The translations under genes and the position numbers were made by a program. 64,000 nucleotides of DNA, taken from the NCBI RefSeq assembly GCF_003048575.1, contig NZ_PIRZ01000001.1, positions 1-64,000 on the forward strand. The letters are read 5' to 3'. This DNA is from Campylobacter concisus (GTDB taxonomy: Bacteria > Campylobacterota > Campylobacteria > Campylobacterales > Campylobacteraceae). The notes beneath the pieces were generated by a model. The model had not been told where the DNA came from, did no database searches, and saw only the letters and a program-made list of their open reading frames with translations. Below are positions 1-8,954 of this stretch, piece after piece (the stretch's first letter is position 1; each line of letters begins with the position of its first letter).

Positions 1-39
1 GGATTTTTTGTCTTAGCTGAATTCTTGCATTACAACTGA
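1..39 (+). other. possible 3' end of an upstream gene
   Basis: Frame 1 is open from the first base to a TGA at 37-39 and encodes 12 residues, so it could be the tail of a gene that begins before the window. Nothing else supports it. It is listed only because no other content was recognised here. Confidence 0.2.
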
Positions 40-108
40 GAGTGAGAGCCTTTTAAGAGCCTATTTTAGGGGCTTTCAAAAAATGTGCGCTAAATTTTTT
101 CACTCTCA
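37..108. repeat. inverted repeat with AT-rich spacer upstream of the lipoprotein genes
   Basis: TGAGAGTGA at 37-45 is repeated in inverted form as TCACTCTCA at 100-108. A shorter AGCC/GGCT stem lies between the arms. The arms could close a long weak hairpin acting as a terminator for an upstream gene, or be a junction scar at the island edge. There is no clean T-tract directly after the short stem, so the terminator reading is tentative. Confidence 0.3.
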
Positions 109-167
109 TTTTCTTTACCCCCTCACAAATTCTTAGATTTTTGATTATTTATTTTAAAAATTTATTT

Positions 168-791
168 ATGAAATTTACCGCATTTATATTACTACTTCTA
201 ACAAGTATATTCTTAATAGCTTGCTCAGCTAATCAAGCAAACAAAAAGATAAGTAACTCTGAATTAGAAAACTTAGCTAAACAATATGGTGGAGTATATA
301 TATTTGATGAGAAATTTGAGAAAGAGGTAGAAATTAAAGAAAAGATAAGAAGGGAAGCAGAACTAAAAATAATAAATGCTTCTACGACCGATGCTGAAAT
401 GAGAAAGAATTTAAAAGGCTTTGACGAGAAATATCCTCAAACCCTCTCAAATGGTAAAAAATACTACACTCGTTGGATAGATTATGAAAACCAAACTGGC
501 AAAGAAGCCAAAGTACCAGAAGTTTATATAAATAAGATAAAAGAATTTATCGGAGATGATTTTAGCAAACAAAGACCAGAATTGCTAATGCTTTATCTAT
601 ATGAAGACAAAGATATGGCTATACCTGTAACTGTAAGAGTATCTTATACATATGTAAAGACCAGCTATGGCTTATATGGTAACGAAGGAAGGGGTTTTAA
701 ATTAAGTAAACAAAATTTTGTAACAAGAACTAGTAAAGATAGATTCATTCTAACAAACAACAAATTCATAAAAGCAAACAAGGACAAGTAA
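168..791 (+). CDS. putative T6SS lipase immunity lipoprotein, copy 1
   Basis: This 207-residue protein has a lipoprotein signal with a hydrophobic stretch at residues 5-17 and a lipobox LIAC whose Cys is residue 19. It should be exported and lipidated. I chose the ATG at 168 because it begins a normal signal peptide; the upstream TTG at 141 would add nine atypical residues. No Shine-Dalgarno is visible before either start, unlike copy 2, so translation may be weak. It is nearly identical to the lipoprotein at 1077 over the first ~110 residues and at the last 11, and divergent between. It directly precedes a truncated effector start. Periplasmic immunity is inferred from this pairing with a lipase; the family itself is not recognised. 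Confidence 0.7.
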   Translation: MKFTAFILLLLTSIFLIACSANQANKKISNSELENLAKQYGGVYIFDEKFEKEVEIKEKIRREAELKIINASTTDAEMRKNLKGFDEKYPQTLSNGKKYYTRWIDYENQTGKEAKVPEVYINKIKEFIGDDFSKQRPELLMLYLYEDKDMAIPVTVRVSYTYVKTSYGLYGNEGRGFKLSKQNFVTRTSKDRFILTNNKFIKANKDK

Positions 792-929
792 GTGCAAACA
801 AAAAAATCAAATAAAGAGCTAATAAATTGCTTTAAAGACTATATTGATATATCTGATGCAAGTTATGCAATGCTTCATAATGTATTTGAGAATGAAAGAA
901 ATGGACTTGATGAGCTTTATGATAAATGA
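792..929 (+). pseudogene. truncated 5' fragment of the lipase effector gene
   Basis: A GTG at 792 directly follows the stop of the upstream lipoprotein and opens 45 codons nearly identical to the start of the effector gene at 1704. The match ends at GATAAAT, where this copy reads into TGA (927-929) instead of continuing. It is the duplicated beginning of the effector without its catalytic part, so it cannot be a functional lipase. It marks the breakpoint of a tandem duplication of the lipoprotein-effector junction. Confidence 0.85.
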
Positions 930-1076
930 AGTAAGCTATAAAAATACTTGAAATAAACTTTTATCTGCATAATAAATTTTAATAAACCCCAAACAGCACA
1001 TAATAAATTAATAATATTATAAATACAATAACAATAAAATATCCAAACTAAAATTTCAAACATAAAAGGATAATCA
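930..1076 (+). promoter_or_regulatory. AT-rich spacer with likely promoter and ribosome binding site for lipoprotein copy 2
   Basis: This non-coding spacer is very AT-rich with A-tracts. It contains a TATAAA-like -10 within TATTATAAAT around 1015-1024, and AAAAGGAT just before the ATG at 1077. It does not resemble the sequence upstream of copy 1, so the duplication starts at the gene rather than at the promoter. Confidence 0.4.
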
Positions 1077-1703
1077 ATGAAATTTCTAGCTATAACACTC
1101 TTACTTCTAACAAGTATATTTTTAATAGCTTGCTCAGCTAATCAAGCAAATAAAAAGATAAGTAACTCTGAACTAGAAAACTTGGCTAAACAATATGGTG
1201 GAGTATATATATTTGATGAGAAATTTGAGAAAGAGATAGAAATTAAAGAAAAGTTAAGAAGAGAAGCAGAACTAAAAATAATAAATGCTTCTACGACCGA
1301 TGCTGAAATGAGAAAGAATTTAAAAGGCTTTGATGAGAAATATCCTCAAACCCTCTCAAATGGTAAAAAATATTATACTAGTTGGCTAGATTATGAAAGA
1401 GATACTGGTAAAAAAGCAGAAATTCCTGAAAAGTATATAAATAAAATAAAAGAGCTTATGGGTAGTGATAATTATAAGAAGTCACCAAATAGACCAATAT
1501 TAGTGGGCTTCTATGAAGATAATAATCAAATAGTGCCTATTGAATTATCAATGTCTTATACATACTATAAAACCAAATATGGCTTATTTGGAGATGAAGG
1601 AATGGGAATTAGATTTAAAGATGAAGAGAGAATTTTTATACCAGGTGGAAACAAATTCATTCTAATAAACAATAAATTTATAAAAGCAAACAAGGACAAG
1701 TAA
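1077..1703 (+). CDS. putative T6SS lipase immunity lipoprotein, copy 2
   Basis: This 208-residue lipoprotein has a hydrophobic signal and a lipobox ending in Cys19, so it should be anchored in the cell envelope. It has a good ribosome site (AAAGGAT) and a promoter-like spacer upstream. Its stop at 1701-1703 is followed at once by the GTG of the lipase gene, so the two are translationally linked. It shares the N-terminal ~110 residues and the terminal NNKFIKANKDK with copy 1 but differs in the middle and late region. Linkage to a lipase effector plus envelope location suggest it is the cognate immunity protein. This is inferred from context; no family domain is recognised. Confidence 0.75.
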   Translation: MKFLAITLLLLTSIFLIACSANQANKKISNSELENLAKQYGGVYIFDEKFEKEIEIKEKLRREAELKIINASTTDAEMRKNLKGFDEKYPQTLSNGKKYYTSWLDYERDTGKKAEIPEKYINKIKELMGSDNYKKSPNRPILVGFYEDNNQIVPIELSMSYTYYKTKYGLFGDEGMGIRFKDEERIFIPGGNKFILINNKFIKANKDK

Positions 1704-4700
1704 GTGCAAACAAAAAAATCAAATAAAGAGCTAATAAATTGCTTTAAAGACTATATTGATATAGCTGATGCAAGTTATGCAATGCTCCATAATGTATTTG
1801 AGAATGAAAGAAATGGACTTGATGAGCTTTATGATAAATTTGGTAAAGATAATGTCCCTGAAAATATTGTAAATTCTTATAGAGAAGATGAAAAGAAAAA
1901 GCCTATTTGGAGATATTCTGACAATATACATTTAGGAGATAAGATAACAGAAAGCAATCAAACCAAACAATCAAGGCTAAATAATTGTAAACTAGGTGAC
2001 CCTACTGCTTATGCCCTTTGTATAGAAGCTAGATTTATGGCAGATAAATTTGTAAAAGATCCCAATAGCGAAGAAAATGAAAAACCAAAAAAATTAGAAA
2101 ATAATGTTAAAAGATTTATTACAACTCCAGCTGATAAAAATGGTAATAAAGCTAATCCTAAAATTTTCTACACCACTGAATCCCTCTCCCCTCGCACAAA
2201 ACTTTTTGTTAATCGCTATGAGCTAGTAAAGCACATACCTAATCAAAAATCAGGTTTTAGCTCAACTATATTTTATGATACGCTTAAGTCAAACTATATA
2301 ATAGGCTTTAGAGGAACAGAGATGAAAATAAACGATCTCTTAGATGATGCCTTTATGGCTATCACATCAAGAGCGCTTATGCAAATATCTGCCTTAAAAT
2401 CACTTCAGTCCTCTATGCAAGAAGCTATAAATTCTCATAGTCAAAACTTAAGTGGTTTAGATAACACCGCCAAAGACATCATCCTATCAGGTCACTCATT
2501 AGGTGGTCATCTAGCTCAAATATATGCAGTAACTTTTAAAGATAGCGGAGTAAAAGAACTTTATACCTATAACGCTCCAGGAATTTATGGTGGCATATTA
2601 GCTTCAGCTTTTACTTGGAGCTTAAGGCTTCTTAGCTTTGTAGCCAAAGCCATAGCAAAAGGTGCAAGATGGATAGCAAGGGTCATAGACAAAGATGGCT
2701 TTATAGGAAAGATGGTAGGCTCAGTCTTTAACAAGATAAAAGGTATGTTTGGCTTTAAAGATGATAAGAGCAGCGTAGACGAATATGTAGATGTGGTTAA
2801 AAATAATGAACAGGCTCAAAAGACTCTTGCAGATAAAAAGGTTAGCTCTAATATAAATAAAGCTAGCAAAGAAAAAGATATAGACATAGAGATACATCAC
2901 ATAGAGAGCGTTAAACAAAGTATCAATAGAGATGAAGATAGCTTTTCGAAAGATGTGGCTGTTTTGATAGAACCTACATTTTCAGTAATATCTGATCTAG
3001 GCTATAAGCTAGGCATAGATACAACTGGCGAAGTAAAGTATGAAAATACTGAGAATAGGCACTTGGTGAATATATTGATTAGATCTCACTTTTTAAAAGA
3101 GAGCGTTTTGGTTTTATATATGTTGTGTTATCTCTTGGAAAACAAAGAAAATGAAGCCAAGATAGAGGGTAAAGATATAGCTGAAGCACTTGATTATCTA
3201 AATGAATATATCCAGTCGCTTAAATTTAAACTAAAATGCATAAGATCGAAGTTAAATTTGAATGTAAATATAGATGATATAAGCGATGCTTCTATGCTAG
3301 ATACGCCTTTATATATCTTTTATGCTTATTTAAATCTCTTTTACGAATATGGCAAATTTGGTGATGAAAATTTTAAGCAAGATATGGTCGGGTATATAAT
3401 AGAAAATTTAGGCAGCATCATAGATAAAAATAGCAACAAAGAGGCACATCTAGTAAAGATACTAGATATAGATGATCTAGATAAACTAGATGCGACAAAG
3501 ATAGTAAGTGATGCTAGAGCTGGCGATATAGATATGCTAGTGGCAATTTGTGCTTTGAATTTATTTGTATTTGAAAAAAAGATAGATGTAAATGAAATTG
3601 GCAAATATTTCTCTTATAGCAAAAATATCTATAAAAATATAACGATACTACGAGATAATAGAGTGGATATAGCAGAGGCTAGCATCTTCGTAAAAGATAG
3701 AATAGATATGCTAAAGAGCATAATAAATCTAAAATACGCGGATCTAGTAAAGCTAAAAGAAAATGAAAATTTTTTAGCTAGCATAGACTCTAAGGACATA
3801 AGCTCTAGCGATGAAGCCATAGTAATAGCTAATAATAAATCCGCTCAAAATAATGATGATGTAGCTTACAATAATAAAGTAGCAACCGATGATATAAAAG
3901 CTCTTATGAATGAGAGCGTGGGAAGTATCTTTTATAAAAACAACGATACCCTTAGTGTAAGTGCAGTGGATAAAAGTATAGTCGATGTTGAGGTATTAAA
4001 GGAGATATTTAAGCTAGATAGTAAAAATATGAATCAAAGAATATATCTAAACTCTGCTCTTTTGTCTAAAGCTAATGAAGAGGAGGATTATCCACTTTAT
4101 TTTAAAGACGAAAAATATAATAGTGATGAGAATATCCCTCTAAATTTTACTCATCAGCCAAGAGATGAGGATAAAGATATAGGAAGGCTAAATGTTGCTT
4201 ATAGAAATTCTCAAGCAAATATATTAAATTATTCACTACTAAATAAGAGTCTAAATATCAATCTAAAACCAATGAGCAAAAAGACCAAAGAGGCTCTTTC
4301 AAATTTAAATCAAAGGCAAAATTTACAAAAAGATAATCAATCTAAAGAAATTTCATCCACTGCAACTTCATGCCCTGTCATAGAAGACGACACTATCATT
4401 TGCCCACATGGCGGTCATGTGATCTTAAAAAGTAGAGCGGGCAGGAGTATAAGATCAGACGATCAAGGCGTGATACTTGATGTTGATTTTATAAACTCAC
4501 CAATAGTAGGCTGCTCTGCTAGGACCCCATGCGTCATAGTAGCTTATGTACCAAGATCAGCACTTAGTCTAAAAAGCATGAATGATCACTACGCTGTAAT
4601 GCAAGATCTAGTGCCAAACTGCCTAAGCAACACCGGTTCTTCGCTAAGGTGCATAAAAAAAGAGAATAAACTAAAACTAGAGCATAGTTTAAGTAATCCT

Positions 4701-5255
4701 ATGTTTGAGAATAATAACCTTGCCGTACAAAATCCAAATTTAAATAAGCCATTGATCAGACTTCATATAAAAGCTTTTGCTTCTCAAATAGATAATCTTT
4801 TGGTAACTACCTATTATCTATTTGATAAAAAATTTGAAGATAAAAATGGCTTTAGCAAGATCAAACTCAATTTAGACGAGGGAAGAGACGTAGAGGATAA
4901 GAATTTAAAGGCTCTTTTAGCGGATAATTATGACGATAAGCGTTATGACATCAAAGAATTTAAACTAAGATATGGAGTGGATAAACTGAATTTGATATTT
5001 GTAGTTCCAAAGAATTTTAGCTCTCTTGATAAAGAGAACTACAAAAAGGCAAATAGCCCGGAAAGTGGGGTAGGCTTTTTTGCCAGTTTAGATGAATTTA
5101 ATAGTTCTAATATAGAAAAGAATAGACGTACTTACACTTATGTTTTTATGTCTCCAACTGGAGCTAAAAGCATAGAGCTTGAGATAGCTAAAGGGCTAGA
5201 TAGTGGCTATACAAATGACATAAACACAACTAGCTTTGTAATGCTTGTTAGTTGA
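1704..5255 (+). CDS. T6SS-type lipase effector with PAAR-like domain
   Basis: This 1183-residue protein has a class 3 lipase-like alpha/beta hydrolase region. GFRGTE lies at 201-206 and the nucleophile elbow SGHSLGGH starts at 262, with Ser265 as the likely nucleophile. A hydrophobic/amphipathic stretch follows at about 295-350. A long Asp/Lys/Asn-rich middle leads to a Cys-rich PAAR-like block (Cys890, CPHGG from 900, Cys937, Cys943), a pattern I know from spike-tip proteins of T6SS-like machines. About 180 residues follow it. The GTG start touches the stop of the lipoprotein, with AAGGACAAG as ribosome site. The likely role is phospholipid hydrolysis in a rival's periplasm, delivered on the secretion spike. 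The lipase motif is seen directly; delivery and target are inferred, and no other T6SS gene is in the window. Confidence 0.75.
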   Translation: MQTKKSNKELINCFKDYIDIADASYAMLHNVFENERNGLDELYDKFGKDNVPENIVNSYREDEKKKPIWRYSDNIHLGDKITESNQTKQSRLNNCKLGDPTAYALCIEARFMADKFVKDPNSEENEKPKKLENNVKRFITTPADKNGNKANPKIFYTTESLSPRTKLFVNRYELVKHIPNQKSGFSSTIFYDTLKSNYIIGFRGTEMKINDLLDDAFMAITSRALMQISALKSLQSSMQEAINSHSQNLSGLDNTAKDIILSGHSLGGHLAQIYAVTFKDSGVKELYTYNAPGIYGGILASAFTWSLRLLSFVAKAIAKGARWIARVIDKDGFIGKMVGSVFNKIKGMFGFKDDKSSVDEYVDVVKNNEQAQKTLADKKVSSNINKASKEKDIDIEIHHIESVKQSINRDEDSFSKDVAVLIEPTFSVISDLGYKLGIDTTGEVKYENTENRHLVNILIRSHFLKESVLVLYMLCYLLENKENEAKIEGKDIAEALDYLNEYIQSLKFKLKCIRSKLNLNVNIDDISDASMLDTPLYIFYAYLNLFYEYGKFGDENFKQDMVGYIIENLGSIIDKNSNKEAHLVKILDIDDLDKLDATKIVSDARAGDIDMLVAICALNLFVFEKKIDVNEIGKYFSYSKNIYKNITILRDNRVDIAEASIFVKDRIDMLKSIINLKYADLVKLKENENFLASIDSKDISSSDEAIVIANNKSAQNNDDVAYNNKVATDDIKALMNESVGSIFYKNNDTLSVSAVDKSIVDVEVLKEIFKLDSKNMNQRIYLNSALLSKANEEEDYPLYFKDEKYNSDENIPLNFTHQPRDEDKDIGRLNVAYRNSQANILNYSLLNKSLNINLKPMSKKTKEALSNLNQRQNLQKDNQSKEISSTATSCPVIEDDTIICPHGGHVILKSRAGRSIRSDDQGVILDVDFINSPIVGCSARTPCVIVAYVPRSALSLKSMNDHYAVMQDLVPNCLSNTGSSLRCIKKENKLKLEHSLSNPMFENNNLAVQNPNLNKPLIRLHIKAFASQIDNLLVTTYYLFDKKFEDKNGFSKIKLNLDEGRDVEDKNLKALLADNYDDKRYDIKEFKLRYGVDKLNLIFVVPKNFSSLDKENYKKANSPESGVGFFASLDEFNSSNIEKNRRTYTYVFMSPTGAKSIELEIAKGLDSGYTNDINTTSFVMLVS

Positions 5256-5279
5256 TAAATTTAAAGAGAGGGATCGTTC

Positions 5280-8200
5280 TTGAGATTAGATAATACAAAA
5301 ATTATTAGAAGTATAGAAGACTTGCTTGACGCATTTGATGTTTTTGCTGACAAATATCAAAACATAACATTTTATTGTCGCGATTTAAACCATTTTCATG
5401 ATACCAATATATTAAATGGAGATGCTTTATATAACAAGACAATCGCGAGGCTATACAATCACAAGAAAGCCAATAAAAATGTGCTTATAAAAACATATAA
5501 GTATTTAGAAAAGTCAAATTTATTTAAAAGCGAAAAAGCTGTTAACACAACCAATAAGATAACAATCAAAGATATTGATATAGATGTAGAGGTTCTTAGT
5601 AAAGAACAAGATGTAATAGCAGAATTCGTAAAAGAGCTAATAGAACTTGCAAATAATGGTAGAAGCAAAGACAATAAGATTAAAAATTTTGACGATGCAT
5701 CTAGCCAGTTGGTATCTAACTATAAAAATATAGAGACAAATTTTGAGGCTATATTAGATAAGCTAAAAAATTCGCTAATCAACAAAACCAATACAATACT
5801 AAGTCGTGAAAATTTTGATAAAAGAGATGAAACCGTAAAAGCCATAGAAGAGAGCTTTAAAAATATAAAAGAAAATCTCAAAAAAGCTTCAGATGATGGC
5901 AATAAATATATTTTAAAAGAGATCACAAAATTTCTAATCAATCTTGTCGACATAAGCGATATAAAAGGATCATTTAAGCCGCTAGCTTTATTGCTGGCAG
6001 CTCCAGAGGCGATAACTACTACTACAAATATAATTGACTTTTTAAACAAAAGGGGCTTTTACGCGTTTTCTGGTCCAGCCGCTAGCTTGCTAGCTACTAA
6101 ATTTGGCTTTATACTAGGTCTATTAAATACAGTGTCGTTTAATAATATATTGGTTTTTACAAATAACGATCAAAAAAGTGGAAAATTTATAGATTTTTCA
6201 TGCTTTGATATAACAGCCACTAAAGCCAAGAGCAATTATGATGAGTATATTGGTATTTGTTCTGATTTTATTTTAGAGGGCGATGAGCAAAGCTTATTTG
6301 ACGCTAGAGTAAGCAAAAATGAAAATGTAGACAAGTCTAAAAATATATCTATATGTAAAAACGACAAGAACAATAGCGAAGAGAGCTTACTTAAAAGGAT
6401 AGAAGAGTGCGTGATCGCAAATAGAGCAAATTTTGTCTATATGCAATATCCATTTTTTAACTCTTTCAAATTTGCAAATCTCCTAAAAGACAAATCCCTA
6501 ACAACAAAAGACAATACTCACAATACAAATAATAGTAGCGGCATCTCTAAAAACTATCTTGTCGTCTCAAACGCCCCCATAAGGCTAAATGCAAAGCTAA
6601 ACGAGCACCTTATACAAAACATCTTAAGCTATAAGATAGAAGATAGTATAAACAGAGTTAGCGGTAAAAAGATAGTTGATCCCAAAAATGTAGGCAATGT
6701 AAAAGACTATAGTCAGTACTCTATACAAATAGGTGCCAAAAACGATGAAGACCTTTATCTTTTAAGTTTAAGCCCTTTTACGAGAGTTATTAACTCTAGG
6801 CTTGCAAAATTTGAAAAGGATATAGAGGAGTATAACTCATATATGAAAGGTGTCAAAAATTTTCATGGAAGTGACGCAAAATCAGTAGAGGTTTTAAACA
6901 CCACTTTTAACGCAAAATACAAAAAATTTAATGAGGCAAATTTATATCTAGGTCGCATAAATAGACACTTTAAAAACGCCAAAGATATGGAAGAGATAGT
7001 TAATAATGAAGAGGAATTTTTAAAAGCCAATATAAAGGAATTTGAAATTTTCTTTTCAGGCTTAAATTCAAACTTGAAACATGATAAAGTGGCTTATTTT
7101 TTAAACCAATACTTTAAAATGCCTAATGAAGGGATGGAGAGTTTTGAAGCAATAGCTGATGAATCTTACAATCAAGTTTCTATAAGGACACATTATTACT
7201 ACCCTGCTACAAAAATATTTCTTCTAGTGATGGGCTATTATGTCATAAGGCAGATATTTGATAGCTCTATTATTAAGCAAAAAGGATTAAAATTTTCATA
7301 TCTTTCATCAAACTATGAGACACTAGAGATATTTGGTGAAACACTTAATGTTCTTTACGAAAATACATATTATATACAAGAAAATAATGCTATTGTGCCT
7401 ATTTACTTCTTCAAGCAAACAAAAGAAGCAAAAAAAGAACAAGATGCTATCTGCATAGAAGAGATAGTAGAAAAAATAGAGCAAAGCCATGTAAGAAATG
7501 GTGAAAATATACTAGACGATGACTCCTATAATGAGCTAAAAGAGCTTCTTAAAAATTCTACCGGCATAGACGGAGAAAGCATAGATGATAAGAATTTTGA
7601 AAAGTATATTAAACAGATAGACGATGATGAGTATAAATATACTATAGATCTATCTTTAACATCAACATTAGATGATGCCCTATATGATATATTTCCATTT
7701 TATGGCTTTTTCATAGACAAGTCTGACGATATAATGAAAAAAGTAATTGACGCTGTGTTCTCAGGTGGTAAAGGCAATATCTTTAAGAATATTTTTATGG
7801 AGCTAATAGGAGAACTAAAAGTATTTAGTATGCTAGGCGAAGCGCCAGTTGCAAAACTAGTTCACGAAAACAACAAAAAAGCCTTGAAAAAAATCAAACA
7901 AACAGCATTTGCTGGAGTGGTCAAAGTAAAAGGCAACCAACTTCTCTATATATATGTAGATAACAAAAAAAAATCCAAACACAGCATAAAAAAAACAAAA
8001 CAATGGATAGATGAATTTGAAGTAGGCATAAATGTAAAAAGACAAATAGCTATAAGTGCTGGTAAAAATTTTTTAAAAAATAGCTTAAAAACTTATGCAG
8101 AAACTTTAATACAAGCTGGATTTGGCTTTTTAGTAGATAGTTTTTTCATCAACAACTACGAACAACAAAAAAGATCTTATGAACTAATACTTCATAAGTA

Positions 8201-8951
8201 TTTCACAAATAAATTTAATGATACCTATGCTGTTAAGAATATATCTTATGAACCTTATTCAAATAAAACAAGTGAATATACCTACTACCCTATAGAGATA
8301 TACTCATCTTTTATAAATATAGATCTAAAAAGAACTATTATAGGAGGAAGACTATCTAGTGGAGGACTAGACTATCATAACTTCTTCTACTATGATATAA
8401 ATACCACTACAAACAAACTAGACTCTAATCTATCTAAAGATATAAGTCTAGATACTATGATATCTTATCTATGCCTAGATGAGCTAAGAACAGATAATAA
8501 AACTGATGAAGAGTTCTTTAATAACCTTAACAAAAGAAATAAAAAACTAGCATATTCACCAAAAGAGCTTATGCTACAAGGAGTTAAAACATTGCTAACA
8601 ATAAGTCCATCAAACTCAATAGATATAAAGCAAAGAGATGAAATTTATGAGATGTATAAAGCAAATAAAAGCACCTCAAAACAAGCCCTACCAATAGACA
8701 AATACAACGAAGCTATGGAGATACTAGAAGACTTTAAAAATGGAAATTTAAATACCAATGTATGTGAAGTAGATAATAAATCAAGAAGACTACTAAAGGC
8801 ATTAGATGTAATAGGAAACAACAATGTAAAGGGTATGTATGTGGGGTGTAAGATAAACAACGAGGACAAGGGAGACAAGGTAATTCCTCCTCGCCTAATA
8901 GGTCGCCTAGCTACTACCATAATAATGGAAGATGGTCTATATATAGGATAA
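5280..8951 (+). CDS. large protein of unknown function in the effector island
   Basis: A 1223-residue protein that I do not recognise. It starts with TTG at 5280 after GAGAGGGAT and lies 24 bases beyond the lipase gene, so it is probably co-transcribed. Residues ~105-225 are Lys/Glu/Asn-rich and helical, possibly coiled coil. Hydrophobic segments lie at about 232-246 and 260-292, with a further one near VMGYYVIRQIF in the middle. There is no signal peptide. The C-terminal third is rich in Tyr and Asn. Its size, hydrophobic helices and position between a lipase effector and a membrane-anchored protein fit a second secreted toxin or an effector accessory protein. This is inference only. Base composition is noticeably AT-richer than the core genes from 10728 onward. 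Confidence 0.6.
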   Translation: MRLDNTKIIRSIEDLLDAFDVFADKYQNITFYCRDLNHFHDTNILNGDALYNKTIARLYNHKKANKNVLIKTYKYLEKSNLFKSEKAVNTTNKITIKDIDIDVEVLSKEQDVIAEFVKELIELANNGRSKDNKIKNFDDASSQLVSNYKNIETNFEAILDKLKNSLINKTNTILSRENFDKRDETVKAIEESFKNIKENLKKASDDGNKYILKEITKFLINLVDISDIKGSFKPLALLLAAPEAITTTTNIIDFLNKRGFYAFSGPAASLLATKFGFILGLLNTVSFNNILVFTNNDQKSGKFIDFSCFDITATKAKSNYDEYIGICSDFILEGDEQSLFDARVSKNENVDKSKNISICKNDKNNSEESLLKRIEECVIANRANFVYMQYPFFNSFKFANLLKDKSLTTKDNTHNTNNSSGISKNYLVVSNAPIRLNAKLNEHLIQNILSYKIEDSINRVSGKKIVDPKNVGNVKDYSQYSIQIGAKNDEDLYLLSLSPFTRVINSRLAKFEKDIEEYNSYMKGVKNFHGSDAKSVEVLNTTFNAKYKKFNEANLYLGRINRHFKNAKDMEEIVNNEEEFLKANIKEFEIFFSGLNSNLKHDKVAYFLNQYFKMPNEGMESFEAIADESYNQVSIRTHYYYPATKIFLLVMGYYVIRQIFDSSIIKQKGLKFSYLSSNYETLEIFGETLNVLYENTYYIQENNAIVPIYFFKQTKEAKKEQDAICIEEIVEKIEQSHVRNGENILDDDSYNELKELLKNSTGIDGESIDDKNFEKYIKQIDDDEYKYTIDLSLTSTLDDALYDIFPFYGFFIDKSDDIMKKVIDAVFSGGKGNIFKNIFMELIGELKVFSMLGEAPVAKLVHENNKKALKKIKQTAFAGVVKVKGNQLLYIYVDNKKKSKHSIKKTKQWIDEFEVGINVKRQIAISAGKNFLKNSLKTYAETLIQAGFGFLVDSFFINNYEQQKRSYELILHKYFTNKFNDTYAVKNISYEPYSNKTSEYTYYPIEIYSSFINIDLKRTIIGGRLSSGGLDYHNFFYYDINTTTNKLDSNLSKDISLDTMISYLCLDELRTDNKTDEEFFNNLNKRNKKLAYSPKELMLQGVKTLLTISPSNSIDIKQRDEIYEMYKANKSTSKQALPIDKYNEAMEILEDFKNGNLNTNVCEVDNKSRRLLKALDVIGNNNVKGMYVGCKINNEDKGDKVIPPRLIGRLATTIIMEDGLYIG

Positions 8952-8954
8952 GCT

